Source: an uncultured Anaerotruncus sp. (lineage in GTDB: Bacteria; Bacillota; Clostridia; Oscillospirales; Ruminococcaceae). Taken from it: a DNA stretch of 14,883 nucleotides. Positions within the stretch are counted from its first letter, which is position 1; every line of letters starts with the position of its first letter. The stretch covers positions 1 to 14,883 of the forward strand of contig CAJUJI010000040.1 in assembly GCA_910586875.1 (NCBI GenBank), given 5' to 3'. Position numbers and translations under genes: made by a program. Positions 8,053-14,702 of this stretch are shown here, piece after piece. The notes beneath the pieces were generated by a model. It was not told the origin of the DNA, made no database searches, and was given only the letters and a program-made list of their open reading frames with translations.

Positions 8053-8298
8053 ATGATTTCTACAACCATTAAACTTGATACGATTAACGATGTAAAGAAT
8101 TTTGTGAATACGGTTGCCAAATACGAATTTGATGTGGATTTGGTTTCCGGCCGTTACGCGGTGGATGCAAAATCGATCATGGGAATTTTCTCGTTGGATT
8201 TGTCCCGTCCGATTAAGATGGATGTCTATTCGGACAGTTGCGAGCAGTTTTTGAGTGATATCAAAAAGTTTATCGTGCCCAGCGAAAGAGAAAAATAA
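8053..8298 (+). CDS. HPr-like protein lacking the phosphocarrier histidine
   Basis: This 81-residue protein has the length and fold pattern of HPr, the phosphocarrier of the sugar phosphotransferase system. The second half matches the HPr signature well: DAKSIMGIFSLDLS (38-51) corresponds to the KSIMGVMSL segment whose serine (Ser46 in HPr, Ser41 here) is phosphorylated by HPr kinase. The first loop does not match. Where HPr has GIHARPA with the catalytic His15, this protein has DTINDVKNFVN and no histidine anywhere. It therefore cannot carry phosphate from enzyme I, although a regulatory role through Ser41, similar to Crh of Bacillus, is possible. That role is an inference. It is a single-gene unit with its own promoter and a perfect AAGGAGG site, divergent from mtaB and convergent with the MATE gene. 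Fold assignment is confident; function is not. Confidence 0.85.
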   Translation: MISTTIKLDTINDVKNFVNTVAKYEFDVDLVSGRYAVDAKSIMGIFSLDLSRPIKMDVYSDSCEQFLSDIKKFIVPSEREK

Positions 8299-8300
8299 AA

Positions 8301-8323
8301 GCAACATCGCAAAAGGATGTTGC
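8301..8323 (+). other. Stem-loop just after the HPr-like stop codon
   Basis: GCAACATC (8301-8308) and GATGTTGC (8316-8323) form a perfect 8-bp stem with a 7-base loop, two bases after the TAA of the HPr-like gene. There is no T run after it, so alone it is not a typical terminator. It may stabilise the 3' end or act together with the hairpin that follows. Confidence 0.5.
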
Positions 8324-8332
8324 TTGGCGGTA

Positions 8333-8366
8333 AAAAAGGATTGTCGCAATCGCGGTAATCCTTTTT
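8333..8366. terminator. Bidirectional terminator between the HPr-like and MATE genes
   Basis: AAAAAGGATT (8333-8342) pairs with AATCCTTTTT (8357-8366) around a 14-base loop. The A and T runs at the two ends give a U-tract whichever strand is read. It lies between two convergent genes and ends two bases before the MATE stop codon. The G+C content of the stem is low, so efficiency is uncertain. Confidence 0.6.
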
Positions 8367-8367
8367 C

Positions 8368-9684
8368 TTATTTTCGATTATAGATCAGACAAACAATTGA
8401 TACAAGGAACATCACACCTTCTGCAACCGGCACCGCCAGCCACACACCGGCAATCCCCCAAATCCGCGGCAGCAGAAGGATGCCGCCAGCCAGTAAACCG
8501 AACGTCCGCAAAAAGGAAAGGATTGCAGATACCTTGCCATTTGAAAGAGCGGTAAACATCGCGCAGACAAAATAATTGAATCCACAAAATAAGAAGCTGC
8601 AGGAAAAGATGCGAAATCCGCTTGTTGCAATCCGGTAAACCTCCGAGGTATCAGGTGCGAAAAATCGCACGATCCAGAAGCCGCCCAGTCTGGAGCAGAT
8701 AAACACCAGCAGCGATGCCACCGTGATAAAACCCATACAGATTCGGAATACCGTTTTTTGTTGGGTAATATTTTGACTGCCGTAGTGAAAGCCGATGATC
8801 GGCGCAACCCCCATAGAAAAACCGATGTATAAGGTGCTTAGCAAAAATTGCGAGTAAATGATAATTGTGATTGCGGCAACGCCGGCTTCTCCGGATAAAT
8901 CCATCATAGTGAGGTTAAATAAAAAGGTCGTCACAGCCGTAGCGAGCTGCCCAACCATTTCGGAGGACCCATTTAGGCAGCTTTCTCTTAACACGGTCCA
9001 GTTCCACCTTAACCTTGTAAAAGAAAGGGGGCTGTTGTTTCGAGAGAAGAAGATAGCCCCAGCAATTGTGGGGATGAGATAGCCAAATCCTGTGCCCAAC
9101 GCTGCGCCGCGGATGCCAAGGCCACAAAGCGCGATGAAAACATAGTCCAGAATGATGTTGGCGGCACCCGCTAAAATAGACAGCCAAAATCCCAGGCTGG
9201 GTTTTCCAGCGGTTACAAACAGATTGGAAAACACCGTTTGCAGCAGATTAGCGGGAAGAAACAAAAGCAAAACACCGAGGTAATTCTTACAATATGGGAA
9301 AAGAGATGCACTTGCGCCCAATGCGCATACAATCCGGTCCATCCACAGCGCACCTACCACCAGAATCAGCCCGCCAAGGGCCGCGGCTGCGGCAACAAGC
9401 AGTGTGAACGCTTGCTTTGCCGCCTGGTTTTGTCCGGCGCCCATTTTGCGAGAAATAAGCGCGGTACCTCCGGTTGCAAGCATCGTGCCAAGACCCACCG
9501 TGACATTGAGGATGGGACACACAATATTGATGGCAGAAAGCGCCTCTGTATTGACAAATTGTGCTACAAAAATGGTATCTGTGATGGTGTATAGCCCCAT
9601 GAACAGCATCATAACAATTGTGGGAAACGCAAAGCGCAGCAACGATGCCACATTCCAGTTTTGCTCTAAAACATTGTTATTCAT
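8368..9684 (-). CDS. MATE-family multidrug efflux transporter
   Basis: This 438-residue, strongly hydrophobic protein shows about twelve membrane segments in two similar halves, as in MATE exporters that expel drugs or cationic compounds in exchange for Na+ or H+. Family features visible near the start are LLRFAFPTIVMMLFMGLYTITD, quoted here only up to FPTIVMMLF and TITDTIFV, followed by ALSAINIVCPILN and GTMLATGGTALISRKMG. The second half repeats the pattern with GFSMGVAPIIGFHYGSQN. It is closest in type to the MepA/DinF-like clostridial branch. The start ATG (9682-9684) overlaps the end of the AraC-GNAT gene by 8 bp, and AAGGAG lies 7 bases before it, inside that gene. The two are therefore translationally coupled, and the regulator probably controls this pump. 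The substrate cannot be read from the sequence. Length and start are normal for the family. Confidence 0.92.
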   Translation of the reverse strand: MNNNVLEQNWNVASLLRFAFPTIVMMLFMGLYTITDTIFVAQFVNTEALSAINIVCPILNVTVGLGTMLATGGTALISRKMGAGQNQAAKQAFTLLVAAAAALGGLILVVGALWMDRIVCALGASASLFPYCKNYLGVLLLFLPANLLQTVFSNLFVTAGKPSLGFWLSILAGAANIILDYVFIALCGLGIRGAALGTGFGYLIPTIAGAIFFSRNNSPLSFTRLRWNWTVLRESCLNGSSEMVGQLATAVTTFLFNLTMMDLSGEAGVAAITIIIYSQFLLSTLYIGFSMGVAPIIGFHYGSQNITQQKTVFRICMGFITVASLLVFICSRLGGFWIVRFFAPDTSEVYRIATSGFRIFSCSFLFCGFNYFVCAMFTALSNGKVSAILSFLRTFGLLAGGILLLPRIWGIAGVWLAVPVAEGVMFLVSIVCLIYNRK

Positions 9685-10528
9685 CGGCAGACTCCTTGGC
9701 CTGCGCCGGTAAAATCAGCCGCTGTGTGGGGTAGCCAAACTCGGTTAACAGCTCTGCCTCAGCAAAGCCAAGCCGCTGATAGGCCGCACGCTGTCCGGTA
9801 TCGGCCTTGTCGCCCTGGCGAAAGGTTGTGATGCAAATTTCTGGACCTGTGGATAGGTTGGAGAGGATAAAATCAAGGAACGCGTTTGCTATACCGTGTT
9901 TGCGGTACTGTGGATGCACCCCCAGAAAGTCGATGCTTCCGGTTTGAGGAGAAAATGCAGCGGCACCGGCCACCGTCTGCTTGTCCCACATCATCAGCGC
10001 CTGGCTTCGCTTGATAAAGTGCTTGAGCTGGGTCAGATGCTTTCCTGGGTCAAAACAGGGAAACCCGTCGATGACAAGGGACACAAAATCCATCCAAGCG
10101 GGGATGTCATCGGGTGTGGCATAGGTAATCTTCTGAATCACCGTGTCCGGCGCCGACGGATTGCTGTGTAAGGTAAACGCTAGTTGCAGGGGATAAAACA
10201 CCTCGTTTTCTCTGTAAGCCAGAGGGGTTTGTTTATACAGAGCTTTGAAAACGGTTGTAAACGCCTGCTGGCTTTCGTAGCCTGCAAGCAGCGCAACCTC
10301 AAGAATAGGCTTTTGCGAGAACACCAGTAGCTTTGCGGCTTCGGTCAGCTGTCTGCGCTGAATATAGTCGTGAGGTGTCATTCCGACCGTGCTGGTAAAC
10401 ATGCGGTGCAGGTGATATTTTGAGTAATGTACCGCGTTTGCGACCGTTTCTAAATCTAGCTTTTCGTTTAAATGTGCCTCGATCGATGCAATGACTGTCA
10501 TAATCTTGGCAATCGAGCAATCTTCCAT
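9677..10528 (-). CDS. AraC-type regulator fused to a GNAT acetyltransferase
   Basis: This 283-residue protein has two domains. Residues 5-108 form an AraC/XylS-type pair of helix-turn-helix motifs: LDLETVANAVHYSKYHLHRMF (positions 24-44), shortened here, is the first. GMTPHDYIQRRQL links to the second, with PILEVALLAGYESQQAF (74-90) and the closing FKALYKQTPLAYR. Residues 130-275 form a GNAT-like domain. IDFLGVHPQYRKHGIANAFL (199-218) carries the acetyl-CoA pyrophosphate loop (Q/R-x-x-G-x-A type), and AAYQRLGF (248-255) is the typical late GNAT motif. ATG 10528 is preferred to one at 10567 because GGGAGGG stands 6 bases upstream. The protein heads an operon with the MATE pump. An attractive reading is that the acetyltransferase-like part binds or modifies the drug that the pump exports. 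Some such C-terminal domains only sense ligand, so catalysis is unproven. Confidence 0.88.
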   Translation of the reverse strand: MEDCSIAKIMTVIASIEAHLNEKLDLETVANAVHYSKYHLHRMFTSTVGMTPHDYIQRRQLTEAAKLLVFSQKPILEVALLAGYESQQAFTTVFKALYKQTPLAYRENEVFYPLQLAFTLHSNPSAPDTVIQKITYATPDDIPAWMDFVSLVIDGFPCFDPGKHLTQLKHFIKRSQALMMWDKQTVAGAAAFSPQTGSIDFLGVHPQYRKHGIANAFLDFILSNLSTGPEICITTFRQGDKADTGQRAAYQRLGFAEAELLTEFGYPTQRLILPAQAKESADE

Positions 10529-10549
10529 GTGATTCCCTCCCTCACGAAT

Positions 10550-10555
10550 AGTATA
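10550..10555 (-). promoter_or_regulatory. Possible -10 element of the AraC-GNAT/MATE operon
   Basis: On the minus strand TATACT (five of six to consensus) lies 21 bases before the chosen ATG. A start near 10543 would leave a short leader holding the GGGAGGG ribosome site. I see no good -35 at 16-18 bases upstream, which would suit a promoter needing an activator such as the encoded AraC-type protein. Confidence 0.35.
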
Positions 10556-10621
10556 GCAGAAGCTCAAAAAGAACGTTTCATGATTCTTGCGGTATCAGAT
10601 AAAATAAGAGAGGGAGGTTCA

Positions 10622-10651
10622 TTGACGGGCACCGCCACTCTGTGTTAAAAT
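10622..10651 (+). promoter_or_regulatory. Sigma-A-like promoter of deoD
   Basis: TTGACG (10622-10627, five of six) and TAAAAT (10646-10651, five of six) are separated by 18 bases. The predicted start is near 10658. An AAAGGGGG ribosome site (10671-10678) lies 7 bases before the deoD ATG. It is likely to serve the run of three plus-strand genes deoD, the NYN gene and the PAP2 gene. Confidence 0.6.
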
Positions 10652-10685
10652 AAAAGTATCCATAATCTGAAAAGGGGGCTTTTGC

Positions 10686-11393
10686 ATGGCAATTCCAACA
10701 CCGCATCTGGAGGCAAAACAGGGAGAGATTGCGGCCTGTGTGCTGATGCCAGGCGATCCACTGCGTGCACAGGTGGTTGCGGAAAATTATCTGACCGAGG
10801 TGGTGCGCTATAACAGCGTGCGCGGGATGTATGGCTTTACAGGGCTGTACAAAGGGCAGCGGGTTTCGGTGCAGGGCTCCGGCATGGGGATGCCCTCCAT
10901 CGGGATCTATTCCTACGAGCTATACCATTTTTACGATGTACAAAAAATTATCCGGATTGGTTCGGCTGGCGCGCTGAGTGATAGCCTGGAAATCGGGGAT
11001 CTGGTGTTTGGGGTCAGCGCCTCCACCAATTCCAATTATGCAGCGATGTTTGAGCTGCCCGGCACCTATGCACCGACCGCCAGCTTTCCGCTACTGCAAC
11101 AGGCCGCGGCAGCAGCCCAAAAACGAGGGCTGCGCTGGCAGGCAGGCAATATCCTTTCCTCGGATACCTTTTACGGCGAGTCGGAGAACTTTTTGGCGCG
11201 CTGGAAGGCGATGGGGGTGCTTGCGGTCGAGATGGAAGCGGCCGCTCTGTATATGAATGCGGCACAGGCGAATAAACAAGCGCTGTGTATTTTGACAATT
11301 TCGGACTGCCCGTTTAAGCAGCAGTCCACCACCGCCGAGCAGCGGCAGAATGGGTTTACGGATATGATGGAGGTCGCCTTGGACCTGATATAA
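10686..11393 (+). CDS. deoD: Purine nucleoside phosphorylase, DeoD type
   Basis: This enzyme splits purine (deoxy)ribonucleosides with phosphate into free base and (deoxy)ribose-1-phosphate in nucleoside salvage. The 235-residue protein has the length of the hexameric bacterial DeoD family. Residues matching the known E. coli active site are visible. MPGDPLRA (21-28) includes Arg27 for phosphate; KIIRIGSAGAL (87-97) supplies Arg90 and Ser93. VEMEAAALY (181-189) holds the Glu-Met-Glu ribose site (Glu182, Met183, Glu184). SDC (206-208) contains the catalytic Asp207, and Arg220 lies in the AEQRQ stretch. SDC is a slight variation on the more usual SDH or SDS. Its product ribose-1-phosphate is the substrate of phosphopentomutase, whose gene begins to appear at the right edge of the window. 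It heads a plus-strand run and is followed after 55 bases by the NYN gene. Confidence 0.95.
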   Translation: MAIPTPHLEAKQGEIAACVLMPGDPLRAQVVAENYLTEVVRYNSVRGMYGFTGLYKGQRVSVQGSGMGMPSIGIYSYELYHFYDVQKIIRIGSAGALSDSLEIGDLVFGVSASTNSNYAAMFELPGTYAPTASFPLLQQAAAAAQKRGLRWQAGNILSSDTFYGESENFLARWKAMGVLAVEMEAAALYMNAAQANKQALCILTISDCPFKQQSTTAEQRQNGFTDMMEVALDLI

Positions 11394-11448
11394 ACACTTC
11401 TATCTCCGGGGATTTTAAGAATAAAATGGCTGAAAGGTGATTGAACGG

Positions 11449-12270
11449 ATGGCCAGTGACAAAAGATTTGCTGTATTGATTGATGCGGATAACGTTTCGG
11501 ATAAATATATCAAAATTATACTAGATGAGGTATCCAATGATGGCGTAGCCACCTGCAAGCGGATTTACGGCGACTGGACGCAGCCGAACCTGGGCTCTTG
11601 GAAGGCGGTGCTGCTGCAATATTCCATTCAGCCGATTCAGCAGTACAGCTATACCACCGGCAAGAATTCCACCGATTCAGCGCTGATTATTGATGCGATG
11701 GATCTGCTCTATTCCGAGCGGGTGGAGGGATTTTGTATCGTCTCCTCCGACAGCGATTTTACCCGTCTTGCGGCGCGGCTGCGCGAGGGGGGAATGACGG
11801 TAATTGGCATGGGCGAACGAAAAACGCCCAAGCCGTTTATTGCCGCCTGCGATCGCTTTAAATATCTGGATATCCTCGCCACCGCAGAGCAAAAGCCAGC
11901 AAAACCAATCCGTGAGCAGAAAGCGGAGTCGAAACAGGAGCAAAAACAGCCTGCAAAACCCGCTGTAAAGACCGAACCGAAGCAGGAGCTACTCATTGAA
12001 GCACCGGAGTCGCAGCCCAAAGAGATGACCGGTCTGCATACCATCAAGCGCGCCATCCGCACAATTGCAACCGAAAACTCAGACGAGGATGGCTGGATGT
12101 TTATTGGCACGATCGGAAATCTGCTGGTCAAACGTTATCCAGACTTTGATGTGCGCAATTTTGGCTTTAACAAGCTTACGCCGTTTATTGAATCGCTGGG
12201 AATGTTCGATATCAAAAGCGTGCGCACACGGGACAGCAGTGTAAAATTGATTTTTGTCCGGCTGCGCTGA
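11449..12270 (+). CDS. NYN-domain putative ribonuclease with C-terminal OST-HTH/LOTUS-like domain
   Basis: The 273-residue protein has three parts. Residues 5-145 are a NYN (PIN-like, LabA/DUF88-type) nuclease domain. FAVLIDADNVSDKY (7-20) gives Asp12 and Asp14, STDSALIIDAMDLLYS (74-89) gives Asp76 and Asp82, and CIVSSDSDFTRLAARLRE (96-113) gives Asp101 and Asp103. This acidic set would hold the metal ion used to cut RNA. Residues 147-193 are a low-complexity linker rich in Lys, Gln, Glu and Pro, probably unstructured. Residues 195-273 look like an OST-HTH/LOTUS domain, with GWMFIGTIGNLLVKRYPDF followed by FGFNKLTPFIESLGMFDI; such domains are thought to bind RNA. ATG 11449 is chosen because AAAGGTGA (11434-11441) stands 7 bases before it; the GTG at 11437 has no such site. 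The RNA target and cellular role are unknown. It follows deoD and may share its transcript. Confidence 0.9.
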   Translation: MASDKRFAVLIDADNVSDKYIKIILDEVSNDGVATCKRIYGDWTQPNLGSWKAVLLQYSIQPIQQYSYTTGKNSTDSALIIDAMDLLYSERVEGFCIVSSDSDFTRLAARLREGGMTVIGMGERKTPKPFIAACDRFKYLDILATAEQKPAKPIREQKAESKQEQKQPAKPAVKTEPKQELLIEAPESQPKEMTGLHTIKRAIRTIATENSDEDGWMFIGTIGNLLVKRYPDFDVRNFGFNKLTPFIESLGMFDIKSVRTRDSSVKLIFVRLR

Positions 12271-12287
12271 GCGCCGTTTTAGAAATT

Positions 12288-12297
12288 GGAGAGGAAG
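12288..12297 (+). promoter_or_regulatory. Ribosome binding site that fixes the TTG start of the PAP2 gene
   Basis: The purine-rich GGAGAGGAAG ends 9 bases before TTG 12307. It lies after the NYN stop (12270) and is the only Shine-Dalgarno-like stretch in the 36-base gap, so it argues against the earlier TTG at 12286. Confidence 0.5.
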
Positions 12298-12306
12298 TAC
12301 AAAAAA

Positions 12307-12945
12307 TTGCACCAGTTTTTCAGAGCAAATTACAAGCCATTGGCCCTTCAGCTTTACTGGATCATCTATCTTGTGTGGTTCAGCCTTTTAGAGCGCAATA
12401 TCGCCCCGCATTTTTGGATGGATGGTCCGTTGGACAAGCTGGTTCCCTTTTGTGAATGGTTTGTGTTTCCCTATCTGATTTGGTTTCCGTATATGCTCGG
12501 GATGCTGCTTTATTTTTTGCGGCATTCGCTGACGGACTATTACCGGCTTTGCTTTTTCCTGTTTGCTGGTATGACCATCTGTTTGCTGATTTATACGCTG
12601 TTGCCCAACGGCCAAGGTCTGCGTCCGCTTGCAATGCCGCGGGACAACCTTGCCTGCCGGTTGGTGCAGATGATTTATCAGGCGGATACCCCCACAAATG
12701 TTGCGCCCAGCATCCATGTGCTCAATTCGGTCGGGGTGCATCTTGTGCTTAGCAAAAGCCGCTGTTTTCAGGAGAAACCGCTGCTGCGCGGGGCCTCTCT
12801 GGTGTTGGCAGTTGCTATCTGCCTTTCCACCGTTTTCATCAAACAACATGCGGTCGTGGACGGTCTGCTTGCACTGCTGCTGAGTTTGCCACTTTATTTT
12901 TTGACCTACAGGGTGGGTTATCGCGTGGCGTTTCGCGCTGCTTAA
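12307..12945 (+). CDS. PAP2-family membrane phosphatase, TTG start
   Basis: This 212-residue protein has about six membrane segments and the signature of the PAP2 phosphatase superfamily, closest to the PAP2_3/inositolphosphorylceramide-synthase-like branch. The visible motifs are GLRPLAMPRD (104-113), APSIHVLNS (133-141, the PSxH motif with His137) and STVFIKQHAVVDG (174-186, with His181 and Asp185 as the HxxxD motif). Histidines of these motifs form and cleave the phospho-enzyme. The substrate is probably a lipid phosphate or isoprenyl pyrophosphate in the membrane, but this cannot be read directly. There is no ATG before residue 38, which lies beyond the first membrane segment. I chose TTG 12307 because GGAGAGGAAG (12288-12297) lies 9 bases upstream; the TTG at 12286 overlaps that site and has nothing in front. 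It is the last gene of the plus-strand run. Confidence 0.87.
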   Translation: MHQFFRANYKPLALQLYWIIYLVWFSLLERNIAPHFWMDGPLDKLVPFCEWFVFPYLIWFPYMLGMLLYFLRHSLTDYYRLCFFLFAGMTICLLIYTLLPNGQGLRPLAMPRDNLACRLVQMIYQADTPTNVAPSIHVLNSVGVHLVLSKSRCFQEKPLLRGASLVLAVAICLSTVFIKQHAVVDGLLALLLSLPLYFLTYRVGYRVAFRAA

Positions 12946-12960
12946 TACCGCTTTATGTAC

Positions 12961-13003
12961 TTCACCCTCAAAAAGCTCCCCAGCGGGGCTTTTTGAGGGT
13001 GAA
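12961..13003. terminator. Long bidirectional terminator hairpin
   Basis: A perfect 16-bp inverted repeat, TTCACCCTCAAAAAGC (12961-12976) with GCTTTTTGAGGGTGAA (12988-13003), encloses an 11-base centre that contains further C and G runs (TCCCC, GGGG). The inner core reads as a G+C stem followed by TTTTT on either strand. It stands between the convergent PAP2 gene (stop 12945) and the C_GCAxxG_C_C gene (stop 13020), so it probably ends both transcripts. Confidence 0.85.
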
Positions 13004-13019
13004 GCTTTTCCATCCTGTT

Positions 13020-13475
13020 TTATTTTGACTGTGCAAGATATTCTTCTAAAATTCTGGCGGCACAAGCGCAAAGCTCGCCACAGGGACGGTTGTGATAATA
13101 GGCTTCTGTGCGCGCGGATGGATTCGGACTGTTGTCTTTGCCTTGTTCTTCCAGCAGCTCACGGCAGAGAATCGACCCATTTTCCTCCTTGAATTGTCCT
13201 ACCAACCGCTGTACAGTTGCATACAGCTCCTTCTTTTTTTCGTCGTCACCAGGGCTGTGGTACCCCTGTGCCAACGAAAGTGCCAGCACCATCCCGGAAA
13301 CGGCGCCGCAGGTTTCCCGCAGCCGTCCAATGCCGCCGCCCATCCCAGATGACAGCTGCATTGCGGTTTCAAATGCTAACCCTGGCTGCGGCGTAAACGC
13401 CCCCAGCACCGACTGTGCGCAGTTATAGCCTTCCAGAAACAGTTCCATTGCCCGTTCGCTTGCGGTTTTGCTCAT
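13020..13475 (-). CDS. C_GCAxxG_C_C family (putative redox) protein
   Basis: This 151-residue protein matches the family named for its spaced cysteines. GYNCAQSVLGAF (17-27) carries Cys19, GGGIGRLRETCGAVSGMV (47-63, slightly shortened) carries Cys56, SILCREL carries Cys104, and RPCGELCACAARILEEYL (131-147) carries Cys132, Cys136 and Cys138. Members are common in anaerobic Firmicutes and are presumed to be redox-active or metal-binding; no reaction is established that I know of. The start at ATG 13473-13475 has an ideal AAGGAGG 9 bases before it. There is no signal peptide or membrane segment, so it should be cytoplasmic. It stands alone, back to back with the CCA-adding enzyme gene across a 47-base gap, and shares a terminator with the PAP2 gene. 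Confidence 0.9.
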   Translation of the reverse strand: MSKTASERAMELFLEGYNCAQSVLGAFTPQPGLAFETAMQLSSGMGGGIGRLRETCGAVSGMVLALSLAQGYHSPGDDEKKKELYATVQRLVGQFKEENGSILCRELLEEQGKDNSPNPSARTEAYYHNRPCGELCACAARILEEYLAQSK

Positions 13476-13495
13476 TTGAATAGCCTCCTTAAAAT
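13468..13495 (+). promoter_or_regulatory. Weak candidate promoter for the CCA-adding enzyme gene
   Basis: TAAAAT (13490-13495, five of six) has the best -10 match in the short divergent gap, with TTGCTC (13468-13473, three of six) 16 bases upstream. This places the start near 13502, just before the AGAGGTGG ribosome site at 13511-13518. The -35 match is poor and overlaps the start of the divergent gene. Confidence 0.3.
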
Positions 13496-13522
13496 AAAAA
13501 GTTTGACCTAAGAGGTGGTTTT

Positions 13523-14689
13523 ATGGAAATTTTATTGCCCGGCTATGTGCAGGAGCTGCTGCACCGGTTGCAGGTAGCGAATCATGAAGCTTATATTGTA
13601 GGCGGCTGTGTGCGGGACAGTTTGCTTGGACGGACGCCGCATGACTGGGACATGACAACCAGCGCGCTACCTGAGCAGATCAAGTCCGCTTTATCCGGTG
13701 TGCGGATTTTGGACACAGGCATTCAGCATGGGACGGTTACCGCGCTGACCGATCAAGGGGAGGTAGAAATCACCACCTATCGGGTGGACGGCACCTACAG
13801 CGACGGGCGGCGTCCAGACAGCGTTTCCTTTACCCGCAGCCTGCGCGAGGATTTGGCGCGGCGGGATTTTACCATTAACGCGCTCGCCTATGCGCCCAAT
13901 GTGGGGGTGGTGGACCTGTTTGGAGGGAGGGAAGACCTGCAAGCAGGGCAAATCCGGTGTGTTGGACAGCCGGAGCAGCGCTTTGGCGAGGATGCGCTGC
14001 GCATTATTCGTGGGCTGCGCTTTGCCGCGACGCTGGGTTTTTCCATCGAGGAGAAGACCGCTGCGGCTATCCGCTCACTCGCGCCCACCCTGCAACGGAT
14101 TGCCGTCGAACGGTTGCAGGCGGAGCTTTCCCGTCTACTGTGCGCGCATCCGGACTCGCTGCTTGCGGCCTATCCCGAGGTGTTTCAACAGCTATTTCGG
14201 CAGCCTATGCAGTTTTTGCCGGTGGAGGGGGTCGCCGCGCGGCTGCATTTGCGGCTTGCACGGCTGCTCGCGCCGCTTTGTGCAGAGGATGCTGACGCAG
14301 CGTTGGAGTATCTGCGATATGACAATGCGACCAGGCGCGCAGTTCGGCGGCTGCTTGCCCACCAGAAAACGCCCTTGCCACCAGAACGGCCTGCACTGCG
14401 CCGCCTAAGAGGGGCGCTGGGCAGCGAGCTAGCGGGCGATCTGCTGTTGCTGCGCCAGGATTTGGGGGAGGACATGCAGCTCCAGCAGGCGCTTTTGCAG
14501 AAAATTCTGGCAGATGGCGACTGCTGTACGATAGGGGAGCTGGCGGTCAATGGGGAGGATTTGCTTGCGGCAGGAATACCGGCCGGTAAACAGCTTGGCA
14601 ATACCTTGCAATGGCTGCTAGAGCAGGTCATCACAGATGCGTTGCCAAACCAGCGCAGCTGCCTGTTGCAAGCTTTCAGGTCCGCTTGA
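13523..14689 (+). CDS. cca: CCA-adding tRNA nucleotidyltransferase
   Basis: This enzyme builds or repairs the 3' CCA end of tRNAs from CTP and ATP without a template. The 388-residue protein is a class-II nucleotidyltransferase. The N-terminal head contains YIVGGCVRDSLLGR (24-37) and HDWDMTT (40-46), whose Asp41 and Asp43 hold the catalytic metals. RRDFTINALAY (113-123) and GEDALRIIRGLRFA (155-168) follow, the latter containing the ExDxxR-like nucleotide-recognition motif. After this comes a helical neck and body rich in Leu, Ala and Arg, then the tail GEDLLAAGIPAGKQLGNTL (344-362) typical of Gram-positive CCA enzymes. No HD phosphohydrolase motif is visible. Whether it adds CCA or only part of it cannot be told apart with certainty. 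ATG 13523 follows AGAGGTGG (13511-13518). The gene ends 13 bases before the convergent deoB stop, with no hairpin seen between. Confidence 0.93.
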   Translation: MEILLPGYVQELLHRLQVANHEAYIVGGCVRDSLLGRTPHDWDMTTSALPEQIKSALSGVRILDTGIQHGTVTALTDQGEVEITTYRVDGTYSDGRRPDSVSFTRSLREDLARRDFTINALAYAPNVGVVDLFGGREDLQAGQIRCVGQPEQRFGEDALRIIRGLRFAATLGFSIEEKTAAAIRSLAPTLQRIAVERLQAELSRLLCAHPDSLLAAYPEVFQQLFRQPMQFLPVEGVAARLHLRLARLLAPLCAEDADAALEYLRYDNATRRAVRRLLAHQKTPLPPERPALRRLRGALGSELAGDLLLLRQDLGEDMQLQQALLQKILADGDCCTIGELAVNGEDLLAAGIPAGKQLGNTLQWLLEQVITDALPNQRSCLLQAFRSA

Positions 14690-14702
14690 GGGTTAGTTAG
14701 GT

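Noticed and set aside
7885..8349. 154-residue open frame on the minus strand over the HPr-like gene
   Set aside because: It covers both promoters, the HPr-like gene and a terminator, and its translation has no recognisable family. The HPr-like reading has a ribosome site and a clear motif.
10536..10617. Inverted copies of CCTCCCTC and GAGGGAGG between the AraC-GNAT gene and deoD as a possible operator
   Set aside because: The first copy is simply the ribosome site of the AraC-GNAT gene, and the 66-base spacing is long. An operator is possible but not supported.
10610..10648. Leader peptide starting at TTG 10622 behind GGGAGG
   Set aside because: It would be only eight residues and uses the same bases as the -35 of the deoD promoter, so it would not be on that transcript.
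11394..11448. Separate promoter for the NYN gene
   Set aside because: No -35/-10 pair with acceptable spacing was found in the 55-base gap, so cotranscription with deoD is simpler.
12388..13071. 227-residue open frame on the minus strand opposite the PAP2 gene
   Set aside because: It spans the terminator hairpin and has a low-complexity, basic composition. The PAP2 motifs lie in the opposite frame.
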